Shown piece by piece: positions 10,293 to 18,286 of a stretch of 64,000 nt of DNA; position 1 is the first letter of the stretch, and every line of letters begins with the position of its first letter. The notes beneath the pieces were generated by a model that was not told the origin of the DNA, did no database searches, and saw nothing but the letters and a program-made list of their open reading frames with translations. Made by a program: the position numbers and the translations under genes. Origin of the DNA: Phycisphaerae bacterium (GTDB taxonomy: Bacteria; Planctomycetota; Phycisphaerae; Phycisphaerales; Phycisphaeraceae); the NCBI GenBank assembly GCA_030425705.1, contig JAUHZU010000014.1:1-64000 (forward strand). The letters run 5' to 3'.

Positions 10293-11990
10293 ATGCGCAG
10301 CCGCGTCCTGACCACGGCCCCCGGCGCGGCGGGCGGGCGGTTCCTGACGCGCGACCCCGCCGGCAATATTGACGGCGAAAACCGCTACGTCGGCCACTTC
10401 CTGCACCAGGGCACCACCGACCCCTACGGCCTGTTCGGCACCGAAGCGGTCGCACGCGAGATCCGCGCCGCCGCCGAGGAAGCAACACGCATCAAACAGG
10501 AGATCCAAGCCGAGACACGCATACTCGGCACCCGCGCCTCCATCTACCAGGAACGCATCGGCGACTGCCCGATCGACTGGGGCGCGTTCAGCGCCGAGTA
10601 CGAGTACCTCGCAAAGCTGGATCGGGAGTACCACGCAACACTGTTCAGCGGGTACGCCGCCTACCTGATGGCGGTGGAAGACACCAGTCTGCTTGAAGGC
10701 ATCAGCCAGACCGTCAGCGATGGGATCAACGAGCACTACCGCGGCAAGGACACCGCCACCGCAGCCGTGGATGCGCTCTTCCGACACGGCTGGGCCAACG
10801 GGTTCTTCGAGAACTCGGAGGACGAGGACTACCAACAATCCATCCTGAATACGTATGCCGGGTACAACCAGCGGTTGGGTAAGGCCGCCAACCGCAACGC
10901 GCAGATTGCCGGCGTGACCTATCAGGTCGCCTGGTGGGCGGACAAGGTGCTGATGGCCGCGGGTGCCGCAGGCGGTGTCGCACAGGTCGGGCTGAAGGCC
11001 GCGGTCTGCGGTACGGCCAAGGCAATCGTCGCGGGGGCCCTCGCAGACGCGGCGCTCGGTGCCTCCATCGAATACTTCGACCTTAATCCAAACATCCGTC
11101 TCGCGCTACAGGTCGGCCGAGTCGCGATCGCGGCGCTGAGCAGCAAACGCGCCTGTTTCCCGGCCGGCACAACGGTCTGGATCGCTGACGAAACGACCGG
11201 GCAACTCCTCGCGGTACCGATCGAGACGGTCGTCCCGGGCGAGCGGGTGTGGTCGTACGACCCAGAGTCCGGCACCTGGGAGGCGTGCGTCGTCGAGGCG
11301 GCCTACGAGCTTCCTTACGACGGGGAAATCGTCGAGATCACGCTGATGGTGTCGGGGATGGGCCCGCTGACGGAGTCGGTGAGCGCGACGGGCAACCACC
11401 CGTTCTGGGTGGATATGGCGGCTTCCGGGGCCCCCGCGCTCACCGCCCGTCCGCTGGCGCTGCACCACACCGGCCCGGACGCCGAGTACGTCGGCCCCCG
11501 CGGCGGCCGATGGGTCCAGGCCCGGCACCTCACCCCGGGTGACATCCTCCTGCTCAAGGACGGCCGCAGCGCCACCGTCTGCGGCCTCACCGTCCGCAGT
11601 GAACGCACCCACGTCTACAACCTCTCCGTCGAACGCCTCCACAACTACACAGTTGGCACCAGCGGGGTGTTGGTGCATAATGGAAACTGCTGGAAGAAAG
11701 GTGATCCAATCACGGCCCCGACCCGAAATGGGTACCCAAGCTGGAGCACCGTACGGCGCAGGTATTGGATAAACCGAGGTACTGATGGTCGTGCCCCTAC
11801 AAGGCAAGTACGAGTCAGAGATCGCCGAACAAAGGAAGTTCGTACTATCACTGAGCGAAGGGAACTACATCATCGCAGAGGTAGAAGTGGCGATGATCCA
11901 CATAATGAGGATGGGCTGGAAGAAGTGTGGCCTTCAGAACATGAGTTGGTCGATCCTGATCGCCATACAAACTACGATGTTATTGGATGA
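10293..11990 (+). CDS. RHS core C-terminus - Hint autoprotease - HNH-type nuclease toxin (continuation of the RHS gene)
   Basis: The frame is that of the RHS gene, resuming after the TAG; ATG 10293 is only the first available internal start. Residues 10-50 hold the core end (GRFLTRDP, then DPYGL). A helical linker of about 230 residues follows. A Hint domain runs from Cys288 (CFPAGTTVWIADE) through TGNHPFWV to VHN near nt 11681, the arrangement used for self-cleavage. The last ~100 residues contain RRELHHRRGRSG, then EVWPSEHELVDPDRH, a His-rich pattern like HNH/ENDO VII toxins (LHH/GHH-type), so a DNase or RNase activity is likely. GC content falls sharply at the toxin tip, as expected for swapped toxin modules. 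The end overlaps the next gene by 4 nt. Without read-through this part would lack the export signal. Confidence 0.8.
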   Translation: MRSRVLTTAPGAAGGRFLTRDPAGNIDGENRYVGHFLHQGTTDPYGLFGTEAVAREIRAAAEEATRIKQEIQAETRILGTRASIYQERIGDCPIDWGAFSAEYEYLAKLDREYHATLFSGYAAYLMAVEDTSLLEGISQTVSDGINEHYRGKDTATAAVDALFRHGWANGFFENSEDEDYQQSILNTYAGYNQRLGKAANRNAQIAGVTYQVAWWADKVLMAAGAAGGVAQVGLKAAVCGTAKAIVAGALADAALGASIEYFDLNPNIRLALQVGRVAIAALSSKRACFPAGTTVWIADETTGQLLAVPIETVVPGERVWSYDPESGTWEACVVEAAYELPYDGEIVEITLMVSGMGPLTESVSATGNHPFWVDMAASGAPALTARPLALHHTGPDAEYVGPRGGRWVQARHLTPGDILLLKDGRSATVCGLTVRSERTHVYNLSVERLHNYTVGTSGVLVHNGNCWKKGDPITAPTRNGYPSWSTVRRRYWINRGTDGRAPTRQVRVRDRRTKEVRTITERRELHHRRGRSGDDPHNEDGLEEVWPSEHELVDPDRHTNYDVIG

Positions 11991-12499
11991 TTGTCATGAT
12001 CGCAGAGATTATTGACCTGCTGGATAGCAAAGAGTGGGTATGCATCGAGGATTCTGTTGCTGAAGCTGCTGGCCTGAAAGTGTATCGAGATCGCAGTGCA
12101 TATAGCGTGATTGCTGTTGCCAAGATTTTAGAACGGGAATTGGCTGCGGCATCACTAACGGTACTAGAGGCGAAAGAAGTTGTACTTGCTGACATAGACT
12201 ATTTTTCACGGTTTGTTACATCTTGGCTAAATAGCGAGTATGCCAAAGACGATTCACAAGAGTATCCTAAGTACGAGCCGCCGGAAAAGTATCTCGACGA
12301 CCCAAAACCAGTAGAGCACGGTTTGTCCGAGGGTTTTGCCTTGGGTTACGCAGGAATGTATCGATTCCTTTCCTCAGGAGATACTGGGGGCTTAATTGCT
12401 TATTGCAAAGCGATTCGTGTACCCCATGCCCGACTGTTTGCACAAAAAATACAGAATGTGTATGTGCACTCCCAGAATAATCGACCTAGAGGTCGATAG
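11987..12499 (+). CDS. Probable immunity protein to the RHS nuclease toxin
   Basis: The 170-residue protein is acidic, soluble and not one I recognise. Its start overlaps the toxin stop as ATGA, the usual coupling of toxin and immunity genes; ATG 11996 is an alternative start. The segment is about 37-48% G+C by line, far below the flanks, matching the toxin tip and pointing to acquisition as one cassette. The immunity role is inferred from position and composition only. A short palindrome (ATCGACCT/AGGTCGAT) spans its stop codon. Confidence 0.65.
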   Translation: MIVMIAEIIDLLDSKEWVCIEDSVAEAAGLKVYRDRSAYSVIAVAKILERELAAASLTVLEAKEVVLADIDYFSRFVTSWLNSEYAKDDSQEYPKYEPPEKYLDDPKPVEHGLSEGFALGYAGMYRFLSSGDTGGLIAYCKAIRVPHARLFAQKIQNVYVHSQNNRPRGR

Positions 12500-13383
12500 C
12501 CGTATTTGACTTGCATTCTTGGTTTAATTTTGCATAAGAGCGATAGAATAGCCGGATTCCGAACATGTGTGATGATTGAACAGTATGTCTTGCCTCCGAT
12601 TATGTGGTTCAATGCCATAACGTTAGAGAGTTCCTACTGCAGGCATTCGGCAAAAGTGATTGGAATCTGTCCGGCATCAGGCTTGCATCAGGGTTTACCA
12701 TCACGGCGGCAATGACGGAGTCTTGGGCAGTGCGGCTTTTGGGTTTCTTGAAAGCGATCTTGACTCGATTGCATCATTGAGCGGGGTATTGTCGAAACAG
12801 TTTTGGAAGTGTCACTGAACTCAGTGGATCGGATCTACGCCGCGAATCGGCTCCGTTTTCTAGGCCTGCATGCCGAGCAACGTCTGGAACTGGATTTTCT
12901 CGGTTCAACCACTTGCGCACGGTCTTGATCCCTTGGCTGCCAGATGACACCGGTCTTAAAGTCGAGCCATTGGATGCGCTTCATTGCTGGCATTTCAATC
13001 CGTAGGACAGGTCATTCACCAGTTACCCCATGCCGGCCTCCGCCAGCACCCTCAATCTGATCTGTTTCAGTGCGGAAAACCTCAATGAGTGAGCGGGTCT
13101 TCGCGGCATCCGTACGCTCGATCTGCCTCGCGGTCGAAATCTCAGGTCTATAGACGGGCTGGAGGCGTATGCCTCCACGCTTTGCGCGTGATCATCACGG
13201 AATGCAAGAAGATCAGCGATTTCTCTATTTTCGAGGGCCTGCCCCAACGGTCGCTTGCTGTGGTCGAAGGCCAGAAATCGCGGGTTGAGACCGCCAAGCC
13301 GGTGTCGGGATCTTGGTGGGGCGACACAGGCGCGCGATGGCGGGGTGCCGGGGGCGGTATGGCGGGGATGTGTGATCGAAAAG
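12500..13383. other. Gene-poor, probably decayed DNA between the RHS locus and tRNA-Ser
   Basis: About 880 nt hold no reading frame that I can support. The left half keeps the low G+C of the immunity gene and drifts back to chromosome-like composition by 13200. Short open frames exist on both strands but lack start signals, codon bias or recognisable motifs. A hairpin GGAGGC-GTAT-GCCTCC lies near 13171. It may be the remains of earlier toxin/immunity cassettes or of an insertion event at the adjacent tRNA; I see no transposase or integrase. Confidence 0.6.
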
Positions 13384-13470
13384 CGGAGAGGGAGGGATTC
13401 GAACCCTCGAGGAGCTTGCGCCCCCACACGAATTCCAATCGTGCGCCTTAAACCACTCAGCCACCTCTCC
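13384..13470 (-). tRNA. tRNA-Ser (GGA anticodon)
   Basis: Read on the minus strand, the acceptor arms GGAGAGG and CCTCTCC pair perfectly (13464-13470 with 13385-13391). The anticodon stem CACGA/TCGTG encloses the loop TTGGAAT, giving anticodon GGA (serine, UCC/UCU codons). A long variable arm (GGGGGCGCAAGCTCCT) is present, as required for tRNA-Ser, and the T-arm GAGGG-TTCGAAT-CCCTC is intact. CCA is not encoded. The 3' end faces the RHS accessory region. Confidence 0.95.
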
Positions 13471-13634
13471 GGGGGTGGTGGGGCGGACGTGCCGCCGAGC
13501 GGGGTATGCTATGCGATCCGGGGCCGTGGGAAAAGTCGGGGGAGGCGGTGTGGCCCGCGGATGGTCACACGCGGGCGTGTCGCATGGCGGATCGGACGGG
13601 TGCACGGGCGGTGCTGCTGCGGGAGGGTACGGGT

Positions 13635-14405
13635 GTGTCGGAGCGTTCGGATAAGCAGGGCGGGGCTGAGGCGGCGGGGGTGCCCAGCGGGCTGCTGGTG
13701 GTGGACAAGCCCTTGGGCTGGTCGTCGATGGATGTCTGCCGGAAGGTGCGGTGGGCGGTGCGGCGCGGGCTGCCCGAGGGGCTGGGGCGGCGCAAGGTCA
13801 AGGTCGGGCACGCGGGGACGCTGGACCCGCTGGCGACGGGGGTGGTCGTGGTCTGCGTGGGCAGGGCGACGAAACTGGTGAACCGGCTGATGGGCTCGAC
13901 GAAGGTCTACGAGGCGGGGGTAGACCTGAGCGGATTCACCGCGAGCGACGACGCGGAGTTTGAGCCGGAACGGGTAGAGGTGGAGACGCCGCCGACGCGG
14001 GCACAGGTGGAGGCCGCGCTCGCGCGGCAGGTGGGCGTGATCCAGCAGGTGCCCCCGGCGTTCTCGGCGGTGCACGTAGACGGCAAGCGGGCGTACAAGT
14101 CCGCGCGGGCGGGGGAGTCGGTCGAGCTCAAGCCCCGGCCGGTGCGGGTCGACGCGATCGAGTTGCGGCGCTACGCCTGGCCGACGCTGGACCTGCGGGT
14201 GACCTGCGGCAAAGGCACGTACATCCGCAGCATCGCGCGCGACCTGGGCCGGGCGCTGGGCACGGGCGGCTACCTCACCGGCCTGCGTCGCACCGCGTCC
14301 GGGCGGTTCCGTGTGGAGGACGCGACACCGATTGAGCGGTTCGAGTCGCCGATTGTGCAGGGGGACCTGATCGGCATGGATGGCATTGAAGCGGAAGATG
14401 CTTGA
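13635..14405 (+). CDS. truB: tRNA pseudouridine(55) synthase TruB
   Basis: TruB isomerises U55 in the T-loop of tRNAs. The start of the family domain is clear (GLLVVDKPLGWSS). The catalytic motif GHAGTLDPLATGVV carries the essential Asp at residue 64. RVTCGKGTYIRSIARDLG, with the conserved KGTYIRS stretch, follows near residue 195. I chose the GTG at 13635 because GGGAGG (13621-13626) precedes it by 8 nt and the extension before the family start is then only about 17 residues. ATG 13584 and ATG 13506 are in-frame alternatives. The C-terminal PUA-like part is short. It is divergent from the tRNA-Ser gene and convergent with tatC. Confidence 0.93.
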   Translation: MSERSDKQGGAEAAGVPSGLLVVDKPLGWSSMDVCRKVRWAVRRGLPEGLGRRKVKVGHAGTLDPLATGVVVVCVGRATKLVNRLMGSTKVYEAGVDLSGFTASDDAEFEPERVEVETPPTRAQVEAALARQVGVIQQVPPAFSAVHVDGKRAYKSARAGESVELKPRPVRVDAIELRRYAWPTLDLRVTCGKGTYIRSIARDLGRALGTGGYLTGLRRTASGRFRVEDATPIERFESPIVQGDLIGMDGIEAEDA

Positions 14406-14418
14406 TCTGGATAGACCA

Positions 14419-14437
14419 CCACGGCTGCAAGCCGTGG
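14419..14437. terminator. Hairpin between convergent truB and tatC
   Basis: CCACGGCT (14419-14426) and AGCCGTGG (14430-14437) form a perfect 8-bp stem with a GCA loop, in the 80-nt gap between the two converging stops. There is no T tract, so it may be a short repeat of the REP type rather than a true intrinsic terminator. Confidence 0.4.
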
Positions 14438-14485
14438 GCTTCGCATCATTGAGCAACCTATCCACTGGCGTGGCGGTGTGCTGCC

Positions 14486-15574
14486 TTACAGCGCGTCGGC
14501 GGGGTCGCTGCCGTCGCCTTCGTTGCGGTACGTCCACCGCATCAGCAGCAGGCCGAACTCGAACAGCAGGTACAGCGGCATCGCGAGGACGACCATGCTG
14601 AACACGTCGGTCGGGGTGAGCACGGCCCCGGCGATGAAGCTGCCGAAGAACGCGTACTTGCGCATCTTGCCCAGCGCGTAGGGGTCGAACAGCCGGGTCC
14701 AGCCCATGACAAGCATGACGACGGGGAGCTGGAAGGCGATGACGATGCCCAGCATCATGAACGCCGCGAACTTGACGTACTGGCCCATCTGGGGCATCGG
14801 GTTGATGAGCCGCTTGGACCGCTGGTTGAGGATACGGACTTTGTTGTCGACGACGATCATGGTCGTGCCCGATTCGCCGTCGACCCAGACCATGCCTTCG
14901 GCCAGCTCCTCGGGGGTGTCTTTGAGGACGGGTAGCCGCATCGGCTTGGTGTCGTAGACGAAGTCTTCGGGCAGACGGGAGCCCTGCTCATCGACGTACG
15001 GGCTGATGACCAGGCTGGTGATCGGGTTGGTGTCGGTGAGCTCGATGTCGGGGTAGAGCGTCGCGAAGTTCAGGAAGAACGTGAGTGAGACGGGCAGAAG
15101 GATGTAGTAGGTGAACAGCACGCCGAGCACGGTCATGATCGTGCTGAAGGGCGCGAGGATATGGACCGCGCGTTTTTCGTGTTCGTAGAGGCCGGTGACG
15201 ACGAACTGCCAGATCTGCCAGAGGATCCAGGGCGAGGCGATGATCGCCGCGGCGATGAGGCAGACGGGGAGGTAGACCGAGGAAAAGCCGACGGTGGGGT
15301 CGGTCTGGATGAACTGCGGGGGGAAGTCGAGGATTTTCTGGGCCTGGAGCAGGGGCTGGGCGAGCCAGGCGATGATGTGGAAGCCGAACGCGAAGGTCGC
15401 GACCGCGGCGATGAGCGTGCCCAGCAGGATCTTGATGAGGTGCTTGCGCAGCTCCTCGATGTGTTCGCCCAGGGGCATGGTTCTCTCGACCGCCGGGATG
15501 CCGTCCCACGCGCGGTCCTGCCCGGCGCGGTCGGCGTACGGGTCAACGTGTTCGTGCGACTGGTCTAGCGGCAT
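14486..15574 (-). CDS. tatC: Sec-independent translocase subunit TatC
   Basis: TatC is the inner-membrane receptor that binds twin-arginine signal peptides and works with TatA/B. The N-terminal cytosolic signature HIEELRKHLIK with its conserved Glu is at residues 38-48. Six membrane helices can be placed, with the conserved Ser-Pro after helix 2's start (IIASPWILWQIW) and YEHEKRAV between helices 2 and 3. At 362 residues it is about 100 longer than E. coli TatC: residues about 172-262, in the periplasmic loop between helices 3 and 4, form a polar insertion. The ~37-residue hydrophilic N-terminal extension is also unusual. Confidence 0.95.
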   Translation of the reverse strand: MPLDQSHEHVDPYADRAGQDRAWDGIPAVERTMPLGEHIEELRKHLIKILLGTLIAAVATFAFGFHIIAWLAQPLLQAQKILDFPPQFIQTDPTVGFSSVYLPVCLIAAAIIASPWILWQIWQFVVTGLYEHEKRAVHILAPFSTIMTVLGVLFTYYILLPVSLTFFLNFATLYPDIELTDTNPITSLVISPYVDEQGSRLPEDFVYDTKPMRLPVLKDTPEELAEGMVWVDGESGTTMIVVDNKVRILNQRSKRLINPMPQMGQYVKFAAFMMLGIVIAFQLPVVMLVMGWTRLFDPYALGKMRKYAFFGSFIAGAVLTPTDVFSMVVLAMPLYLLFEFGLLLMRWTYRNEGDGSDPADAL

Positions 15575-15675
15575 AGGTCCGGGCCGGGGCGGGTGCGGTG
15601 CAGGGGGGGACGGGATTTTAGCGGAACGGTTACACCGGTGGAGCGGTGCGGGCGTCCGGGTCGGGCGGGTCGTGC

Positions 15676-16767
15676 TCAGACGATGAGCATCGCGTCGCCG
15701 TAGGAGTAGAAGCGGTAGCCGTGGGCGATGGCCTCGCGGTAGAGCGACAGCAGCCGGTCGAGCCCGACGCCCGGGAGCGAGGCGACCAGAGCGAGCAGGG
15801 TCGACCGCGGCAGGTGGAAGTTGGTCAGCAGCGCGTCGGTGTAGCGGAAGGTGAAGCCGGCCTCGGGGTGGATGAACAGCCGGGTGTCGGCCGAGTAGGC
15901 CCCGCCTGCCGCGGTTGGTGTCGGCAGCGGGTCGGGCAGCGACTCGATCGCGCGGACTGTGGTCGTGCCGACCGCGAGGACCCGGCCGCCCCGGCCGCGC
16001 GCCGCCCGCATCGCATCGAGCGTGCCCGCGGGGACCGACAGGTGCTCGGCGTGCATGTCGTGCTGGGCCAGGTCGTCGACCCGCACCGGCGCGAACGTCC
16101 CCGCGCCGACGTGCAGGTCCACCGCCGCGCGCTCGATGCCTTGCAGCGCAAGCTGGTCCAGGAGCGCCGGGGTGAAGTGCAGCCCGGCCGTCGGGGCGGC
16201 GACCGAGCGGGCGTGCGCGTCGTCGCCGGCGTAGACCGTGTTGTAGCGGTCCGTGTCATCGGCGTTGACCTCGTCGTCGCCGAGCTGCCGCCGCTGCTTG
16301 CGGATGTAGGGCGGCAGGGGGGTGGTGCCGGTGCGCTGGAGCACGGCGAGCGTCGGCGCGTCGGCTTCGAGCCGAGCCAGCCACTGCCCGCCGCCCTCGC
16401 GCGTATGCAGCGCAAGCGACGCGTCGGCATCCAGCGCGATCGTCTCGCCCGGCTGCGGCTTTCCGCCGGACTCGAGCATCAGCCGCCACACGCCCGGCTC
16501 GGGCTCGCCCAGGTACAGCCCGGTGACGCGACCGCCCGTGGCCTGCCGGGTCCCGCGCACGTAGGCGGGCAGCACCCGCGTCTGGTTCACCACCATCAGG
16601 TCGCCCGCGGCGAGCACGCCCAGCCCCGGCAGGTCCCGCACGCGGTGGTGCTCGGACAGCCCGGTGGCCCGGCGGAAGACCAGCAGCCGGGCGCTGTCGC
16701 GCGGCTCCGCCGGCCGGGTCGCGATCAACGTGTCGGGCAGGTCAAAGTGCAGATCGTCGGTCTTCAT
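15676..16767 (-). CDS. queA: S-adenosylmethionine:tRNA ribosyltransferase-isomerase QueA
   Basis: QueA transfers and isomerises the ribosyl group of S-adenosylmethionine onto preQ1-modified tRNA to make epoxyqueuosine. Conserved segments are visible in order: DLPDTLIATRPAEPRDSARLL at the start, GDLMVVNQTRVLPA, LPPYI, then AAPTAGLHFTPALL, VDLHVGAGTFAPV and TDALLTNFHLPRSTLL near the end. The 363-residue length is usual. A queuosine-precursor transporter lies 6 kb away at 22602, fitting salvage plus synthesis. A TAACAT box ends 9 nt before the ATG, so the transcript may be leaderless. Confidence 0.96.
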   Translation of the reverse strand: MKTDDLHFDLPDTLIATRPAEPRDSARLLVFRRATGLSEHHRVRDLPGLGVLAAGDLMVVNQTRVLPAYVRGTRQATGGRVTGLYLGEPEPGVWRLMLESGGKPQPGETIALDADASLALHTREGGGQWLARLEADAPTLAVLQRTGTTPLPPYIRKQRRQLGDDEVNADDTDRYNTVYAGDDAHARSVAAPTAGLHFTPALLDQLALQGIERAAVDLHVGAGTFAPVRVDDLAQHDMHAEHLSVPAGTLDAMRAARGRGGRVLAVGTTTVRAIESLPDPLPTPTAAGGAYSADTRLFIHPEAGFTFRYTDALLTNFHLPRSTLLALVASLPGVGLDRLLSLYREAIAHGYRFYSYGDAMLIV

Positions 16768-16776
16768 CGGCCGGGC

Positions 16777-16782
16777 ATGTTA
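16777..16782 (-). promoter_or_regulatory. -10-like box close to queA start
   Basis: Minus-strand TAACAT with 9 nt to the queA ATG. ACGACA (plus 16800-16805) lies 17 nt upstream as a possible -35. Transcription would start within about 3 nt of the start codon. Confidence 0.45.
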
Positions 16783-16916
16783 GTCAGCGGCGACAACGGT
16801 GTCGTCTGCAGGCAACATCCCGCAGGATATGTACAGCCCTTTAGCGCGCAAGATGCTTGTGGGAAACAGGTTATGTCGCGTCTGGCTCCTGCGTGCCGGT
16901 TTGCATCCGTTGCGGC

Positions 16917-17294
16917 ATGCGTATCCCGGATCGGTCCAACCTGGCGATCTCCCTGCTCCGGCAGCAGTCCTACGGCGAGTTGGGGGTGCCCGACCCGGCC
17001 CCGCAGCCCGCCTACGTCCCGACGCCGGCGCCGGTCCTGCGGAGCAGCCGGCAGCAGGACCGTGTGGATTTCGTCCACCCCGGCCCGCGGGTCCACGGGG
17101 CCCAGGTGCTGGGCTACATCTTCGATCAGCCCGGCGTGCTCTACCCCAGGCCCGTCGGGACCGCGCGGTGCAGCGCCCTGCCCGTGGACCGAGACGAAAA
17201 CGACAAAGTCTCGCCGCCCCCGCCCGCCGAGCCAAACCCGGCCCCGCAACCGGCCGATGTTTCAACCGGCGGCGTGCTGAACCTGTACGCCTGA
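16917..17294 (+). CDS. Hypothetical proline-rich small protein
   Basis: About 125 residues from ATG 16917 (MRIPDRSNLAISLLRQQ). The middle and end are rich in proline (APQPAYVPTPAPVL; PPPPAEPNPAPQP), separated by a more ordered segment (VHGAQVLGYIFDQPGVLYP). No signal peptide or membrane helix is visible. It is read divergently from queA and sits 42 nt before the next small gene, so the two may be cotranscribed. The frame is open from 16857, but the extra residues look non-coding. I do not recognise the family. Confidence 0.5.
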   Translation: MRIPDRSNLAISLLRQQSYGELGVPDPAPQPAYVPTPAPVLRSSRQQDRVDFVHPGPRVHGAQVLGYIFDQPGVLYPRPVGTARCSALPVDRDENDKVSPPPPAEPNPAPQPADVSTGGVLNLYA

Positions 17295-17336
17295 CCCGGC
17301 AAGGACACATCGAATCGGGCGATCCACGGAGGCGAC

Positions 17337-17558
17337 ATGTTCATCCAGATGGCGATGGAGCAGATGATCCAGGAAGTCGGCGGGCTGTCGCGCGAGCGCT
17401 GCCTGCAGGAACTCGCGTTGGTCCCGCACGTCCCGCTGGATTTCTCGGCCGAGTACCTGGATTTGCAGAGCACCGATCAGCTCCGTCACCTGCTGTTCGC
17501 CGCGTTGCTGCAGGCCCGCCGGCACGCCGAGTGCGACCCGCCCACCGCCGCGGCCTGA
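17337..17558 (+). CDS. Hypothetical small helical protein
   Basis: A 73-residue acidic protein, probably all-helical (FIQMAMEQMIQEVGG; RCLQELALV; DQLRHLLFAALLQARRHA), with no membrane segment. GGAGG at 17328-17332 precedes the ATG by 4 nt, a close but usable ribosome binding site. The third-codon-position GC bias supports coding. It lies directly behind the proline-rich gene and before the thermonuclease gene. No function can be assigned. Confidence 0.55.
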   Translation: MFIQMAMEQMIQEVGGLSRERCLQELALVPHVPLDFSAEYLDLQSTDQLRHLLFAALLQARRHAECDPPTAAA

Positions 17559-17592
17559 ACGCTCGGCCGATCTGGCACGATGGCGGATCGGC

Positions 17593-17598
17593 TATGCT
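17593..17598 (+). promoter_or_regulatory. -10-like box close to the thermonuclease start
   Basis: TATGCT ends 6 nt before the GTG at 17605, which would place the transcription start on the start codon. No good -35 is visible. Confidence 0.4.
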
Positions 17599-17604
17599 CA
17601 CACC

Positions 17605-18207
17605 GTGGCCCAACGCCGACCCACCTCACGAAAACGTCCAGCGACGCTCCTGCCGGTCGAGGTGTTTCTGCGCCGTTCCCGCCGGTCGCGCATCGGCATG
17701 CTGCTCCTGCTGCTGGGGGTCCTCGCGGTGCTGGTCGTGCTGGACCGCGCGGGGCCGGGGCTCTACGTCACCGACGACCTGCGGCGGTATGACGGCAAGA
17801 CCTTTGATGTCGCGTGGGTGATCGACGGCGACACGCTGGACCTGCGCGTGCCCGACGGTACCCACGCCACGACGCGCATCCGGTTGTGGGGCGTGGACAC
17901 GCCCGAGAAGGCGTCGCAGGACGGCTCCCGGGCGGCCGAACCGCTGTCCGAGGAGGCCACGGCGTTTACACGCGGCCTCGTGCAGGGCCGGCGCGTCACG
18001 CTGCACCTCGAGCCGCAGCGCGAGCGAGGGCGGTACGGACGGGTGCTGGCGTACGTCGAGTTGCCCGACGGCACGCTGCTCAACGCCCGGCTGATCGAGG
18101 CGGGGCTGTCCCCGGCCGACGACCGGTGGAGCCACAGCCGGGCCGATCAGTTTGCCCGGCTGGAGGCGGAGGCGAAACGGCAAAGGGTCGGGCTGTGGGC
18201 GCCGTAG
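17605..18207 (+). CDS. Membrane-anchored thermonuclease (SNase) family protein
   Basis: A calcium-dependent nuclease fold of the staphylococcal nuclease type. Residues about 30-48 form one hydrophobic helix (IGMLLLLLGVLAVLVVL) after an arginine-rich N-terminus, so the domain is probably tethered outside the membrane rather than secreted free. The SNase domain covers residues 66-200: VIDGDTLDLRV with the calcium-binding Asp, RIRLWGVDTPEK with the catalytic Arg, then EPQRERGRYGRVLAYVEL with the second Glu/Arg pair, and LNARLIEAGLSPAD. The active residues look complete. The start is GTG. It could degrade nucleic acid for nutrition; its substrate is not shown. Confidence 0.85.
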   Translation: MAQRRPTSRKRPATLLPVEVFLRRSRRSRIGMLLLLLGVLAVLVVLDRAGPGLYVTDDLRRYDGKTFDVAWVIDGDTLDLRVPDGTHATTRIRLWGVDTPEKASQDGSRAAEPLSEEATAFTRGLVQGRRVTLHLEPQRERGRYGRVLAYVELPDGTLLNARLIEAGLSPADDRWSHSRADQFARLEAEAKRQRVGLWAP

Positions 18208-18286
18208 CGCCTTCGCGACCGATAAAGCACACGTCTGTGGCGTTCCGGCATCGTCGGGCCTAAACTGAGATGTTGTCGTCGCGGGT

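Noticed and set aside
6813-10838. A 1,341-residue open frame on the minus strand opposite the RHS gene
   Set aside because: It mirrors the RHS codon periodicity in GC-rich DNA, is full of Val/Arg/Gly/Asp without domains, and has no start signal. The plus-strand protein has clear repeats and a signal peptide.
12480-12497. Palindrome ATCGACCT-AG-AGGTCGAT as a terminator
   Set aside because: It spans the stop codon with only a 2-nt loop and lacks a T run; possible but too weak to list.
12506-12715. A 69-residue open frame in the region after the immunity gene
   Set aside because: No ribosome site, no codon bias and no recognisable motif; it is better described as part of the decayed tract.
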